Under the pieces are notes generated by a model. That model saw only the letters and a program-made list of their open reading frames with translations. It was not told the DNA's origin and did not search any database. Below, piece by piece: positions 1 through 8,170 of a stretch of 32,716 nucleotides of DNA; the first letter of the stretch is position 1, and every line of letters begins with the position of its first letter. The translations under genes and the position numbers were made by a program. This DNA is from Atribacterota bacterium. GTDB taxonomy: Bacteria > Atribacterota > Phoenicimicrobiia > Phoenicimicrobiales > Stramentimicrobiaceae. The stretch spans positions 1-32,716 of the forward strand of contig JAQUNC010000027.1 of NCBI GenBank assembly GCA_028717805.1, in the 5' to 3' direction.

Positions 1-566
1 GCTAATATTTTGGGGAATTGATTGTCCAGTTGATTTATCAGCTCATTTATCTTTTTTCAGAGGCATTTCTGTATCCTTTTATTAATTAAATTTAAACCAC
101 TATCCCTGTATTCCTCTTTCTGAAGATACTGATTTCTAGTTGGCCAGGGTATTCCTATGACCTGAATATTACCTTTTCCGGTTTGTAAACTAAGAAGGGT
201 TGGTTCTGTAACCACATTAATATTTGCAATATGTAAGGTATGAAAAATATCTAAAGAACTTGCCCTACCGAAAGTTAAAGGATTATCATGATTACCGTTA
301 ATCAAAACAGTTGGTATGCCAGCCTGGCTTAATCGAAAAATTTGTCTGGCAAATTCCCGCTGGTGAGTAGGGTTGGGATTATTATTTTTATAAGCATCAC
401 CACAAAAGAGAGCAAAATCAAGTTTTTCTTCCAGAGCAATATCAATAGCAACGGTTAACGTTCTGATAAAATCAACTAAGCGGGAATGTAATCCAGTATG
501 ACTATCAATGCGCCCGTAATTCTCTACACCAAGATGAATATCGGCAAAATGAAGAAATTTAAACAT
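1..566 (-). pseudogene. sbcD: SbcD-like exonuclease subunit, interrupted by in-frame TGA, 3' end off window
   Basis: SbcD is the Mn-dependent phosphoesterase subunit of the SbcCD (Mre11-Rad50) complex, which opens hairpins and processes DNA ends. The calcineurin-like motifs are all visible: FADIHLG (D9, H11), CGD (D57) and GNHD (N92, H93, D94). The open frame stops after 169 residues at a TGA (complement of 57-59), while SbcD proteins are usually about 400 residues. In the same frame beyond the TGA the sequence reads KKINELINQLDNQFPKILA to the window edge, which looks like the SbcD segment that normally follows (helix, then P-x-I-L). The break is therefore a single stop codon and not a frameshift. 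It could be a nonsense mutation, a sequencing or assembly error, or recoding. The ATG start overlaps the end of the exonuclease III gene by 8 bp, so the two are co-transcribed with deoC. Identity is secure; whether the product is functional is not. Confidence 0.82.
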
Positions 567-1347
567 CCTTTTCTTTGTTTACCTCAAAATCCAGGTCAAT
601 TCCAATAGGACAGTGGTCAGAACCCTTAACATCTGGTTGAATAAATGCTGATTTTAAATTACCCTTTAAATTATTGCTGATAAAGAAATAATCAATTCTC
701 CATCCGATATTACGTTCTCTGGCTCTGGTCTTATAATCCCACCAGCTGTATTGTCCCGGTTTAGAATGAAAATGACGAAATGTATCTACAAATCCAGCCT
801 GAAGTAAATGGTCAATCCATTCTCGCTCTATAGGAAGAAATCCAGAAACCTTTTCATTTTCCTTCGGTCTGGCTAAATCAATTTCCTTATGAGCTGTATT
901 AACATCACCACAAATGACAACTCTTTGCCCCTCTTTTAGTAAATCAACTGCTTTCTTTAAGATTGTTTCATAAAAATCTATTTTGTATTGTAATCTTTCC
1001 TGAGAGGCTTTACCATTAGGAAAATAGATATTAAACAATATAAATTTAGTAAAAGTTGCCTGAATAAACCGTCCCTCAGTGTCAAACCTAGGTATTCCTA
1101 ATTTATCAGAAATTTTTACCGGTTTTAGCTTAGTCCAGAGAGCAACTCCGCTATAACCTTTTTTCTCTGCCTGAGCAAAATAGCTATAGTAGTCCAATTT
1201 TTTAACAAGCTCTTCCGGTATTTGTTCTAGTTGGGATTTAGTCTCCTGAATACAATATATATCTGCCTGTTGTTGATCAAACCATGCTAAAAAATTCTTT
1301 TTATATGCTGCTCTTAAACCATTAACATTCCATAATAATAATCTCAT
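559..1347 (-). CDS. xth: Exodeoxyribonuclease III (AP endonuclease, ExoIII/APE1 family)
   Basis: A 262-residue enzyme of the EEP superfamily that cleaves the DNA backbone at abasic sites and removes 3' blocks in base excision repair. The full catalytic set is present: N7 in LLWNVNGLR, E35 in QETK, Y108 in NIYFPNG, D148 and N150 in CGDVN, the WRIDYFF segment near 216-222, and the terminal GSDHCP (D244, H245). Length and ends match the family. The ATG is preceded by AGAGG at about 7 nt. It lies 33 bp downstream of deoC and overlaps sbcD by 8 bp, giving a deoC-xth-sbcD operon that joins DNA repair with deoxyribose salvage. No unusual residues were seen. Confidence 0.95.
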   Translation of the reverse strand: MRLLLWNVNGLRAAYKKNFLAWFDQQQADIYCIQETKSQLEQIPEELVKKLDYYSYFAQAEKKGYSGVALWTKLKPVKISDKLGIPRFDTEGRFIQATFTKFILFNIYFPNGKASQERLQYKIDFYETILKKAVDLLKEGQRVVICGDVNTAHKEIDLARPKENEKVSGFLPIEREWIDHLLQAGFVDTFRHFHSKPGQYSWWDYKTRARERNIGWRIDYFFISNNLKGNLKSAFIQPDVKGSDHCPIGIDLDFEVNKEKDV

Positions 1348-1380
1348 TTCTTAACCTCTGTTATCCTGATTAATAAGCAA

Positions 1381-2076
1381 TTATAAGTGGCTTCCTTCCA
1401 CTATTTCTACACCCTTGCTTGCTCCAATACGAGTAGCACCTGCTTCTACCATCTGTAAGGCAGCTTTATAATCTCTAATACCTCCTGCGGCTTTGATACC
1501 CATATGGTTCCCCACAACATTTCTCATCAGTTTTATATCTTCCACAGTAGCGCCACCCTGCTCAAAACCAGTGGATGTTTTTACAAAACTGGCACCTGCT
1601 TCAGCAGCAATCTGGCAAGCAACTTCTTTTTCCTGATCAGTTAATAAACAATTTTCTAAAATAACTTTGCATATCAATCCTGACACAGCCTTCACCACTA
1701 ATTTAATGTCTTCCTGTACCTTTTGGTAATCTTTATCCTTCAAAGTAGAAACATTGATAACCATATCTATTTCCTCAGCTCCCTCTTTGGCCGCTTCTTC
1801 TGCTTCATAAGCTTTAACCCGAGATAGGGTTGCTCCCAGAGGGAAACCTACCACAGTACATATTTTAACTTCTGAGGTACTTAAAAAAGCTCTGGCTAAA
1901 GGTATAAAACTGGCATTTATACAGACGGAATAAAAATGGTACTGGAGGGCTTCTTTACATAGTTTTTCAATTTGCATACCAGTAACATCAGGACGTAAAG
2001 CGGTGTGATCAATCAATCTGGCAATATTATTTTTAGCTAATATTTTTGCACTCTCCATAGAAATTATTTCTGGCAT
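1381..2076 (-). CDS. deoC: Deoxyribose-phosphate aldolase
   Basis: A 231-residue class I aldolase that reversibly splits 2-deoxyribose 5-phosphate into glyceraldehyde 3-phosphate and acetaldehyde, in the cytoplasm, as the last step of deoxynucleoside catabolism. Family hallmarks are LIDHTALRPD near the N-terminus, D104 in EEIDMVINV, the Schiff-base lysine K166 in FVKTSTGF, and the helper lysine K195 in GIKAAGGI. The phosphate-binding end GATRIGASKG is intact. The ATG has a GGAG ribosome site 8 nt upstream. It is the first gene of the deoC-xth-sbcD unit. No other nucleoside-catabolism gene or microcompartment shell gene is visible nearby, so its metabolic setting cannot be fixed from this window. 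Confidence 0.95.
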   Translation of the reverse strand: MPEIISMESAKILAKNNIARLIDHTALRPDVTGMQIEKLCKEALQYHFYSVCINASFIPLARAFLSTSEVKICTVVGFPLGATLSRVKAYEAEEAAKEGAEEIDMVINVSTLKDKDYQKVQEDIKLVVKAVSGLICKVILENCLLTDQEKEVACQIAAEAGASFVKTSTGFEQGGATVEDIKLMRNVVGNHMGIKAAGGIRDYKAALQMVEAGATRIGASKGVEIVEGSHL

Positions 2077-2126
2077 GATATTTTCTCCTGTTTATTGAAA
2101 CATTATAGTTTTAACTTAGTAGCTAA

Positions 2127-2771
2127 TCATTTTAGCCTAATCTCAGCAGCTCGTGGTTTATATGATTTTCGGTCAATATGTAACCTTATATTGTAGCCAT
2201 TATATACAAAATTCTTCTTACTAATTTCTTTACTATTTTTAGTTACAATCTTATCTATTTTACATTTTCCCTTACAGTTACATTTGATTCGTTTTCCATC
2301 TCTGGAAAATACTGATATGTGAAGAGATTGAGGAGGAATATAGTTAATTTTCCTGGAAATCATGGGAATACTCTGAGCTACTAAACGATGCATAATTTTA
2401 TGAAATAAATCAGAACCAATTCTTTTTCTAAAAGCTGAAAAGGTAGAATGAGCCGGTGTCTTTAAAAAATGGTGAAAACCACAAATTACACAATACTTAG
2501 TATTGTAGCGTAAGGCTTCGGCTAACTGACGATTTGACTTTACCTCTCCAAGATAGACAAGTAATTGGGCTTTAAATAGAGAAATAGGACTATAAATAAG
2601 CTCTTTATCATTGGAGTAACGGTCTTTAATTAAAGGATTAATAAAAGACCAATCTATTGACTCAAGGATCATCTTCAACGGATCATTCTTTTTTATCTTT
2701 CTGTAGGCTTCATAAGTAGAAAATGAAAATTGTTGTTGTTCGTTTTTTTCCATCAAGTCTGATTTCCACAA
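2127..2771 (-). pseudogene. Truncated transposase remnant (DUF772/InsH-N-type N-terminal region)
   Basis: The 214-residue frame has the N-terminal region of IS5/IS1182-like transposases: the segment LFKAQLLVYLGEVKSNRQLA, then CGFHHFLKTPAHSTFSAFRKR, then SRDGKRIKC where the first catalytic Asp would lie, and a GYNIRLHID segment. It ends at TGA right after RAAEIRLK. The remaining DDE catalytic core (second Asp and Glu) is missing, and reading on past the stop gives no transposase-like residues. Full-length relatives are roughly 350-500 residues. It therefore looks like a decayed insertion sequence stranded between ftsZ and deoC. The furthest-upstream start is TTG at 2771; an ATG at 2753 is more natural. 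No clear terminal inverted repeats or target duplication were found. A domesticated DNA-binding fragment is possible but less likely. Confidence 0.7.
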
Positions 2772-2844
2772 AATTTTACCTATATAATAATATTACTCTC
2801 AGGAATAATATCAAGTATCAAGAACAAAAACACTTTGTAGAGAA

Positions 2845-4215
2845 TTAAAACCTTTTGTACTTTCTTCTTAAAAAAGTAGGTATATCCAGATCTTCTTTAT
2901 CCGGCAACTTTTTGGTAAGGTCTGGGTCATCTTCCGTTAATGGCTTATTGTTATCAAAACTTAAGTCTTTTTCTTTGGAAACTGGGCTTTCGGTTAAATT
3001 TTCAGAAGAGTAAGGGAAAATTCTTTCCTTCTTTTTTTCTTCTTGCTCTAGTTTCTCTCGAACTGAAATTGTTTCTGTCCTTTCTTGATATAACGGCATA
3101 GGCATAGCTTTTTCGCACTTGGTAGCTATTACTGTAACCCTTACTTCATCCTGCATATTTTCTGAAATTATAGCACCAAAAACAATATTAGCTTCTCTAC
3201 CAGCTGCTTTGGAAACTAAATCTACGATCTCATTGATCTCATAAAGACTCATATCTAATCCACCGGTTACATTTACCAGTAATGAATTGGACCCTTTAAT
3301 AGATACTTCCAGTAAGGGGCTGGAAATGGCTGCTTCCGCAGCTGTTGAAGCTTTATTATTTCCACGCCCTATTCCAATACCCACTAAGGCAAATCCAGCA
3401 TCTTTAATTACAGCTTTTACATCTGCTAAGTCAAGATTGATTAATCCGGGAGTAGTAATCAGGTCTGCAATAGCCTGTACTGATTGTCTTAATACACGAT
3501 CGGTAATTTCGAAAGCCTCTTTAACTGAGGTATCCTTGCTAATCATAGTAAGTAAACGATCATTGGAAATAGTAATAATTGCATCAACCTGTTTTTTGAG
3601 TTCTTCTATCCCCTGTTCCGCCTGTACAATTCTTTTTTTGCCTTCAAAGCTAAAGGGACGTGTTACGACTCCAATAGTAAGAGCTCCCTCTCTTTTAGCT
3701 ATTTCAGCAATAACAGGTGCTGCACCGCTACCCGTTCCTCCACCCATACCAGCAGTAATAAATACAATATCAGCATCTTCCAGAACTTTAGCAATAGCAT
3801 TTCTATCTTCTTCAGCAGCCTTCTTACCAATTTCAGGATCACCACCAGCACCTAAACCTTTAGTAGTTAATTTTCCAATTTGCACTTTCTGATTTGCTTG
3901 AGATAAGGAAAGTGCCTGTAAATCTGTATTAACTGCTATTAGTTCTAACCCATTAATACGATGGTTAGCCATCTCTTCAATAGCATTATTTCCACTTCCC
4001 CCAACGCCAATTACCTTAATATTAACAAAATTATCTACCTTTTGTTCTTCCACAGGAACCCTTTCTCTAACATTGCGATAAACCAAATCACCGTCTCCAT
4101 TGACGGAATTCGGTATGACTGGCTTTTTATCTAGATCATGAGAAGTATCCCTGATTAATTCTTGTTTATAATCCAGGATTTTAGTAAAGCCGCGTGCTAA
4201 TTTTTTCTTTTTCAA
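2845..4215 (-). CDS. ftsZ: Cell division protein FtsZ
   Basis: The tubulin-like GTPase that polymerises into the cytokinetic Z ring. The nucleotide-binding start [14 protein letters not shown] is at 66-79, the tubulin signature GGGTGSG is at 158-164, and the T7 catalytic loop NLDLAD is at 260-265. A charged, variable linker (about 375-443) leads to the C-terminal partner-binding peptide [10 protein letters not shown]. At 456 residues it is longer than usual because about 64 basic and polar residues precede the GTPase core. The start is TTG (complement of 4213-4215) with AGGTGA 6 nt upstream, which supports both the TTG start and the extension. The first 35 nt overlap the end of parA, implying translational coupling. 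No ftsA or ftsQ is present nearby. Confidence 0.96.
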   Translation of the reverse strand: MKKKKLARGFTKILDYKQELIRDTSHDLDKKPVIPNSVNGDGDLVYRNVRERVPVEEQKVDNFVNIKVIGVGGSGNNAIEEMANHRINGLELIAVNTDLQALSLSQANQKVQIGKLTTKGLGAGGDPEIGKKAAEEDRNAIAKVLEDADIVFITAGMGGGTGSGAAPVIAEIAKREGALTIGVVTRPFSFEGKKRIVQAEQGIEELKKQVDAIITISNDRLLTMISKDTSVKEAFEITDRVLRQSVQAIADLITTPGLINLDLADVKAVIKDAGFALVGIGIGRGNNKASTAAEAAISSPLLEVSIKGSNSLLVNVTGGLDMSLYEINEIVDLVSKAAGREANIVFGAIISENMQDEVRVTVIATKCEKAMPMPLYQERTETISVREKLEQEEKKKERIFPYSSENLTESPVSKEKDLSFDNNKPLTEDDPDLTKKLPDKEDLDIPTFLRRKYKRF

Positions 4216-4987
4216 AGGAAATCACCTCTTGAGCAAGTTCCGAATAATCTTCTGCTCCATGAGATTTTGGATCATAGTATATAATAGGAATTCCCTGACT
4301 GGAAGACTCCACCAGAGAAATATTTTTTCTGATAATTGTTTTAAAAACTCTTTCTTTAAAAAAATCTCTTGTTTCCTCAATAACTTCTTTGGCAATATTA
4401 CTTCTCGTGTCAGCAATGGTGATCAGGACATATATCTCTAAAAAATGATGTAAATTTTGATGAACAATCTTAATTGTTTCCATAAATTCTTCGATACCAC
4501 GGAGAGCAAAATAATGAGGCTGTATAGGAATAACCACTTCATTTGAAGCTTTTAATGCATTAATAGTTAATATGCCCAGCGAGGGTGGGCAATCAACAAT
4601 GATATAATCAAATTTTATTTTACAATTTTGAATGCCAATATTTAAAAAATCCTCTCTGCCAATCTGATCAATCAATTTGTACTCAGCACTGGCAAAGTCA
4701 ATGTTACTGGGTGCTAAGTATAGATTTCCATCAGAGAATTTTTTCATTTGAATTACAATATCTTCCATTTCAAGCTTATTGGGAGAACGATTTGGCTCTA
4801 GAACATTGAGCATCGTTTTTTCTAACTCGTTGGGTTCAATTCCCAAACCAATGGTGGTATGTGCCTGGGGATCCATATCAATAAGCAGTACTTTTTTCCC
4901 AAACTCAGTTAAGCAAGTCCCTAAATTAATAGAAGTGGTGGTTTTGGCAACTCCGCCTTTTTGATTAGCAACTGAAATAATTCGCAA
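4181..4987 (-). CDS. parA: ParA/Soj-family partition ATPase
   Basis: A 268-residue P-loop ATPase of the ParA/MinD superfamily, whose members form ATP-dependent dimers on DNA or membrane to position cargo. The deviant Walker A is KGGVAKTT at 10-17, followed by the switch region [10 protein letters not shown] and the Walker B-like [12 protein letters not shown]. The sequence fits ParA/Soj better than MinD; I see no C-terminal amphipathic membrane helix typical of MinD. The start is TTG (complement of 4985-4987) with AGGAGG 8 nt upstream. It overlaps ftsZ downstream by 35 nt. No parB lies beside it, which is unusual for a chromosomal segregation ParA. A role tied to division-site placement is an inference from context only. 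Confidence 0.9.
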   Translation of the reverse strand: MRIISVANQKGGVAKTTTSINLGTCLTEFGKKVLLIDMDPQAHTTIGLGIEPNELEKTMLNVLEPNRSPNKLEMEDIVIQMKKFSDGNLYLAPSNIDFASAEYKLIDQIGREDFLNIGIQNCKIKFDYIIVDCPPSLGILTINALKASNEVVIPIQPHYFALRGIEEFMETIKIVHQNLHHFLEIYVLITIADTRSNIAKEVIEETRDFFKERVFKTIIRKNISLVESSSQGIPIIYYDPKSHGAEDYSELAQEVISFEKEKISTRLY

Positions 4988-5131
4988 CTGGCTTACCTCC
5001 TGTATAGGACAGACCAGGTATTCCAGAAAATAATTTCCTGGAAAACCTTTAATTATCCTTCCTTAAAAGAATATTTATTATTATTCTAAAAATTCATTTA
5101 TGAAATATGAAATCAATGTTTTCTCAAATAC

Positions 5132-5159
5132 CTTATATTATCAAATCATATTAATTCAA
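5132..5159 (-). promoter_or_regulatory. Possible sigma-70 promoter for parA-ftsZ
   Basis: On the minus strand TTGAAT (complement of 5154-5159) and TATAAG (complement of 5132-5137) are separated by 16 bp, roughly 145 bp upstream of the parA start. Such matches are easy to find by chance in DNA this AT-rich, so this is a weak call. Confidence 0.3.
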
Positions 5160-5352
5160 TTTTTTAAAGTGCATAGCATACAAGTATGTGAATTAAAGTG
5201 CTTACAAGAGAGATTGGGATTCGCTTTTTATTAGCCACTTTTACTCTATTCTTTTTTCACTTTGCCTATTTTAGCTTATCCTTGCTGGTAACTCTATCTC
5301 TTGTTTTATACATCAGGTAAAAAATAATTAACTTAAGTACATTTTATCTGTA

Positions 5353-5380
5353 TGGTTAAATTTATATTATCATTTAACCA
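5353..5380. repeat. Perfect 9-bp inverted repeat with 10-bp spacer
   Basis: TGGTTAAAT (5353-5361) and ATTTAACCA (5372-5380) are exact reverse complements. The arm spacing puts them about two helical turns apart, as for a dimeric repressor operator. There is no T-tract to suggest a terminator. It lies in the middle of the parA/fadD spacer, far from both start codons, so its target is unclear. Confidence 0.4.
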
Positions 5381-5838
5381 TTACTACCTTCTGATAAGAC
5401 AATTTTTAGTGTTTGAATAAAAGATATTGTGAAAAATATTTCTTTTTGAAAGATAATATTTATAGTATTTGTTCAGGAGTTTATAAGGTAATCATTACAA
5501 TTATTTATGATTATATCACAATCATATATTGTCATGCTATAAACAATAAGTAAATTTCAAAAATATTTAAGTTTATTTACCAGACAAAATATGGCTAACA
5601 TATTAATACAATTTTTTTATATTTTACCCTCTTTTCATCAACTTGACAAATATATTCTTAAGTAAAAATTTATACAGCATGTGTTAATCTTAGTTTTAAA
5701 AAATGAAGTTAGCGTCAATTCCTAATATTTTTTTGATATTTCTCCTCATAATCTAATTCATCAATACTTACGATACAGCTAACTACTTTGAAGAAATTGA
5801 TTTGGTATATTTTCAAACATTACTTACGATAATTATAT

Positions 5839-5867
5839 TTGACTTTTTATCCCTTTAAATATATACT
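5839..5867 (+). promoter_or_regulatory. Probable sigma-70 promoter for the acyl-CoA synthetase gene
   Basis: TTGACT (5839-5844) and TATACT (5862-5867) with an ideal 17-bp spacer, about 70 bp upstream of the ATG at 5939. The start codon is preceded by a clear GGGAGGA ribosome site. It is one of the best -35/-10 pairs in the window. Confidence 0.65.
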
Positions 5868-5938
5868 TGCTATTAATAGTTAGTACTAAAAATAAGAAAG
5901 ATATCTAAAACTTCTAAAAACCCGGGAGGATAGTAAAG

Positions 5939-8113
5939 ATGATTCTAAAAACCCTTAATGAGATGCTGGTTAATAGCAAGAACAAGTTCAAAGATAGACC
6001 TGCCTTTAAAGTAAAAAGAGACAATTCTTTTCAAGCAATTAATTTTGGAGAATTTTATAAACGGGTACAACAGTTTGGTACCGGTTTGTTGGAATTGGGT
6101 TTTAAAAAAGGTGACCATATCGGTTTAATCTCAGAAAATCGTCTGGAATGGATTATCAGTGATCTGGCTATTATTGGCATTGGGGCAGTAGACGTCCCGG
6201 CCAGCGGCAATAGTTATGCCCGGGATATTGCCTTTAAGTTAAAACACTCTGATTCTATAGCTACTATCTTAGAAGGAGAAAAGGCATTAACAGAATTCCT
6301 TAAAGTCTTTTCAGAACTTCCCGCTATTAAAAAAATTATTCTTTTTGAACCAGTTAAAGTATTTTCAGAACCTGATGAAATCCCGGAATGGGCTAAGTCA
6401 ATCCCTTTCCAGGCTAATGGAAAAATTAACAAATCATTCCACCAAAAAATATCTTCTATTCTTACCGAGAATAACCTTAGCTTGTTAATCTCAGAAAAAA
6501 CAAAATTATTTTTAGAAAAATACCTATCAGAACACAGTAAAGAATTATTTACCAGTTTAAAATTATCCGGAGTAAAGGAATTAGAAGAAACTTTATGGAA
6601 GAAGATTCATATAGTTAAGAAAGATAATATTGAGAACTTACCTCCTATTATTTCCTTCTCTCAAGTAGAAGATATAGGGGAAAAATTAGTGAACGAAGGT
6701 GACCAGCGTTTTGCTAATATGGCTCAAAAAGCTCTTCCTGATGACTTGATAACTATAATTTATACCTCAGGTACTACCTCAGATCCTAAGGGTGTTATGT
6801 TAACTCATCGTAATATCATTCATAATGTTAATAATTTGCCTCCCGCAATAGGAGATTTGCATGAAAGAGACCGTTTTCTTTCTGTCCTACCATCATGGCA
6901 TATCTATGAAAGAACGGTTGAATACTGTGCTATAAGTTTTGGAGCCTCCACTGCTTACAGCAAACCATTTAAACAAATCTTGTTACCAGACCTCCTATTG
7001 GAAAAACCGACAGTAATGTGCACTGTTCCTCGCATATGGCATAGTCTTTATAAAGGAATCTTGCATAAGATCAAAAATGGAGGTAAATTGCAGCAATTAC
7101 TGTTTTTCAAGGGATTGGATACTGCTAAAAGATATAAAAATGCTAAAAGAATGCTGGAAAATACTTTACCTCTCTTTGATCGTGCCCAATTCTCTTCTCA
7201 AGAAATGGAAAACGCTAAAAAAATTGTCCAAAGCTTATCTTTGTTATATAAAATAACCAATAAACTAATTTTTAAAAAAATTCGGGACATGCTAGGTGGT
7301 GAGATTAAATTTGCCATTAGCGGAGGAGGGGCTTTGCCGGAAGATATTGATATTTTTCTGGATGCGATAGGCGTGCTTGTCTTAGAAGGATATGGCCTTA
7401 CCGAAACCTCTCCGGTCATAGCAGGAAGAAAACAGCATAATCCTATCATCTTCACAGTAGGTGAACCTATTCCCGAGACATACGTAAAAATAGTAGAGAA
7501 AGAAAATATTGATATCGAAGTGCCTCATGGTCAGCCAGGTGTAGTTATGGTTAAAGGTGATTTGGTCATGAAGGGTTATTATAAAAATGAAAAGAAGACC
7601 GCTGAGGTACTGAAAGATAGTTGGTTTAATACTGGTGACTTGGGTAAAAAGACCTATAATGGCAAATACCTGAAAATAATTGGCAGAATAAAAGATACCA
7701 TCGTGTTAAGAGGAGGAGAAAATGTAGAACCTCAGCCTCTGGAAGACAAATTAAAAGAAAGTCCTTATGTTAATATGGTAATTGTGGTAGGACAGGATAA
7801 ACCCAGATTGGGTGCTCTAATTGTGCCTGATTTTGAAGCTCTTAAAGAATACGCTCGTGAAAAACAACTCAACTTTAAGGATGAACAAGACTTAATTAAA
7901 AAGAAAGAGGTTTTTTCTCTCTTTCAAAATGAACAAAGGCGATTGGTATCTAAAGAGCATGGCTTCCAACCATTCGAAACAGTAATGGGAATCGCCTTGT
8001 TGCCAGATGAATTCTCCCAGGAAAAAGGAGAGATGACAGAAAGCCTTAAACTAAGAAGATTTATTATCCATGAAAAATATCATAAAGAGATTGACCAGAT
8101 ATGTGAAAAGTAA
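5939..8113 (+). CDS. fadD: Long-chain acyl-CoA synthetase (AMP-forming, FadD-like)
   Basis: A member of the adenylate-forming ANL superfamily, COG1022-like, activating a fatty acid to acyl-AMP and then acyl-CoA at the inner face of the membrane. Core motifs are the phosphate loop IIYTSGTTSDPKG (273-285), GYGLTETSPV, SWFNTGDLG with the ribose-binding Asp, the hinge GRIKDTIVLRGGENVEP (about 582-598), and the near-terminal catalytic lysine in GEMTESLKLRR. At 724 residues it is some 80-100 longer than typical relatives. The excess maps mainly to about 140-235, where a charged helical segment precedes the phosphate loop. It stands alone on the plus strand with its own promoter and converges on the LysM gene. 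Exact chain-length preference cannot be read from sequence. Confidence 0.9.
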   Translation: MILKTLNEMLVNSKNKFKDRPAFKVKRDNSFQAINFGEFYKRVQQFGTGLLELGFKKGDHIGLISENRLEWIISDLAIIGIGAVDVPASGNSYARDIAFKLKHSDSIATILEGEKALTEFLKVFSELPAIKKIILFEPVKVFSEPDEIPEWAKSIPFQANGKINKSFHQKISSILTENNLSLLISEKTKLFLEKYLSEHSKELFTSLKLSGVKELEETLWKKIHIVKKDNIENLPPIISFSQVEDIGEKLVNEGDQRFANMAQKALPDDLITIIYTSGTTSDPKGVMLTHRNIIHNVNNLPPAIGDLHERDRFLSVLPSWHIYERTVEYCAISFGASTAYSKPFKQILLPDLLLEKPTVMCTVPRIWHSLYKGILHKIKNGGKLQQLLFFKGLDTAKRYKNAKRMLENTLPLFDRAQFSSQEMENAKKIVQSLSLLYKITNKLIFKKIRDMLGGEIKFAISGGGALPEDIDIFLDAIGVLVLEGYGLTETSPVIAGRKQHNPIIFTVGEPIPETYVKIVEKENIDIEVPHGQPGVVMVKGDLVMKGYYKNEKKTAEVLKDSWFNTGDLGKKTYNGKYLKIIGRIKDTIVLRGGENVEPQPLEDKLKESPYVNMVIVVGQDKPRLGALIVPDFEALKEYAREKQLNFKDEQDLIKKKEVFSLFQNEQRRLVSKEHGFQPFETVMGIALLPDEFSQEKGEMTESLKLRRFIIHEKYHKEIDQICEK

Positions 8114-8119
8114 ATAACA

Positions 8120-8136
8120 CACTCATATAATGAGTG
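8120..8136. terminator. Weak hairpin between convergent genes
   Basis: CACTCAT (8120-8126) and ATGAGTG (8130-8136) form a perfect 7-bp stem with a 3-nt loop, just after the fadD-like stop and 34 bp before the end of the convergent LysM gene. The position suits transcription termination, but no T-tract follows directly on either strand. Confidence 0.35.
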
Positions 8137-8170
8137 ATCTTAAGAAACTAAAAAGTAAACTTCAATTTTT

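Larger units (their letters stand above)
4988..5938. other. 950-bp AT-rich divergent intergenic region (parA / fadD)
   Basis: This long non-coding stretch separates the divergently transcribed parA-ftsZ and fadD genes. It is very AT-rich and no open frame with a ribosome site was seen. It holds a probable fadD promoter at its right end, a weaker candidate for parA at its left end, and a perfect 9-bp inverted repeat in the middle, each listed separately. I looked for a 16-bp parS-like palindrome and for DnaA boxes and saw no convincing match. Its size is out of proportion to the compact gene spacing elsewhere, so an unrecognised regulatory or centromere-like site is possible. Confidence 0.6.

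Noticed and set aside
3287-3892. 201-codon open frame on the plus strand
   Set aside because: It lies antisense within ftsZ, whose motifs are unmistakable; the antisense product is low-complexity and lacks a ribosome site.
4988-5938. Replication origin or parS site next to parA
   Set aside because: No DnaA-box cluster and no parS-like 16-bp palindrome were found; ParA adjacency alone is not enough.
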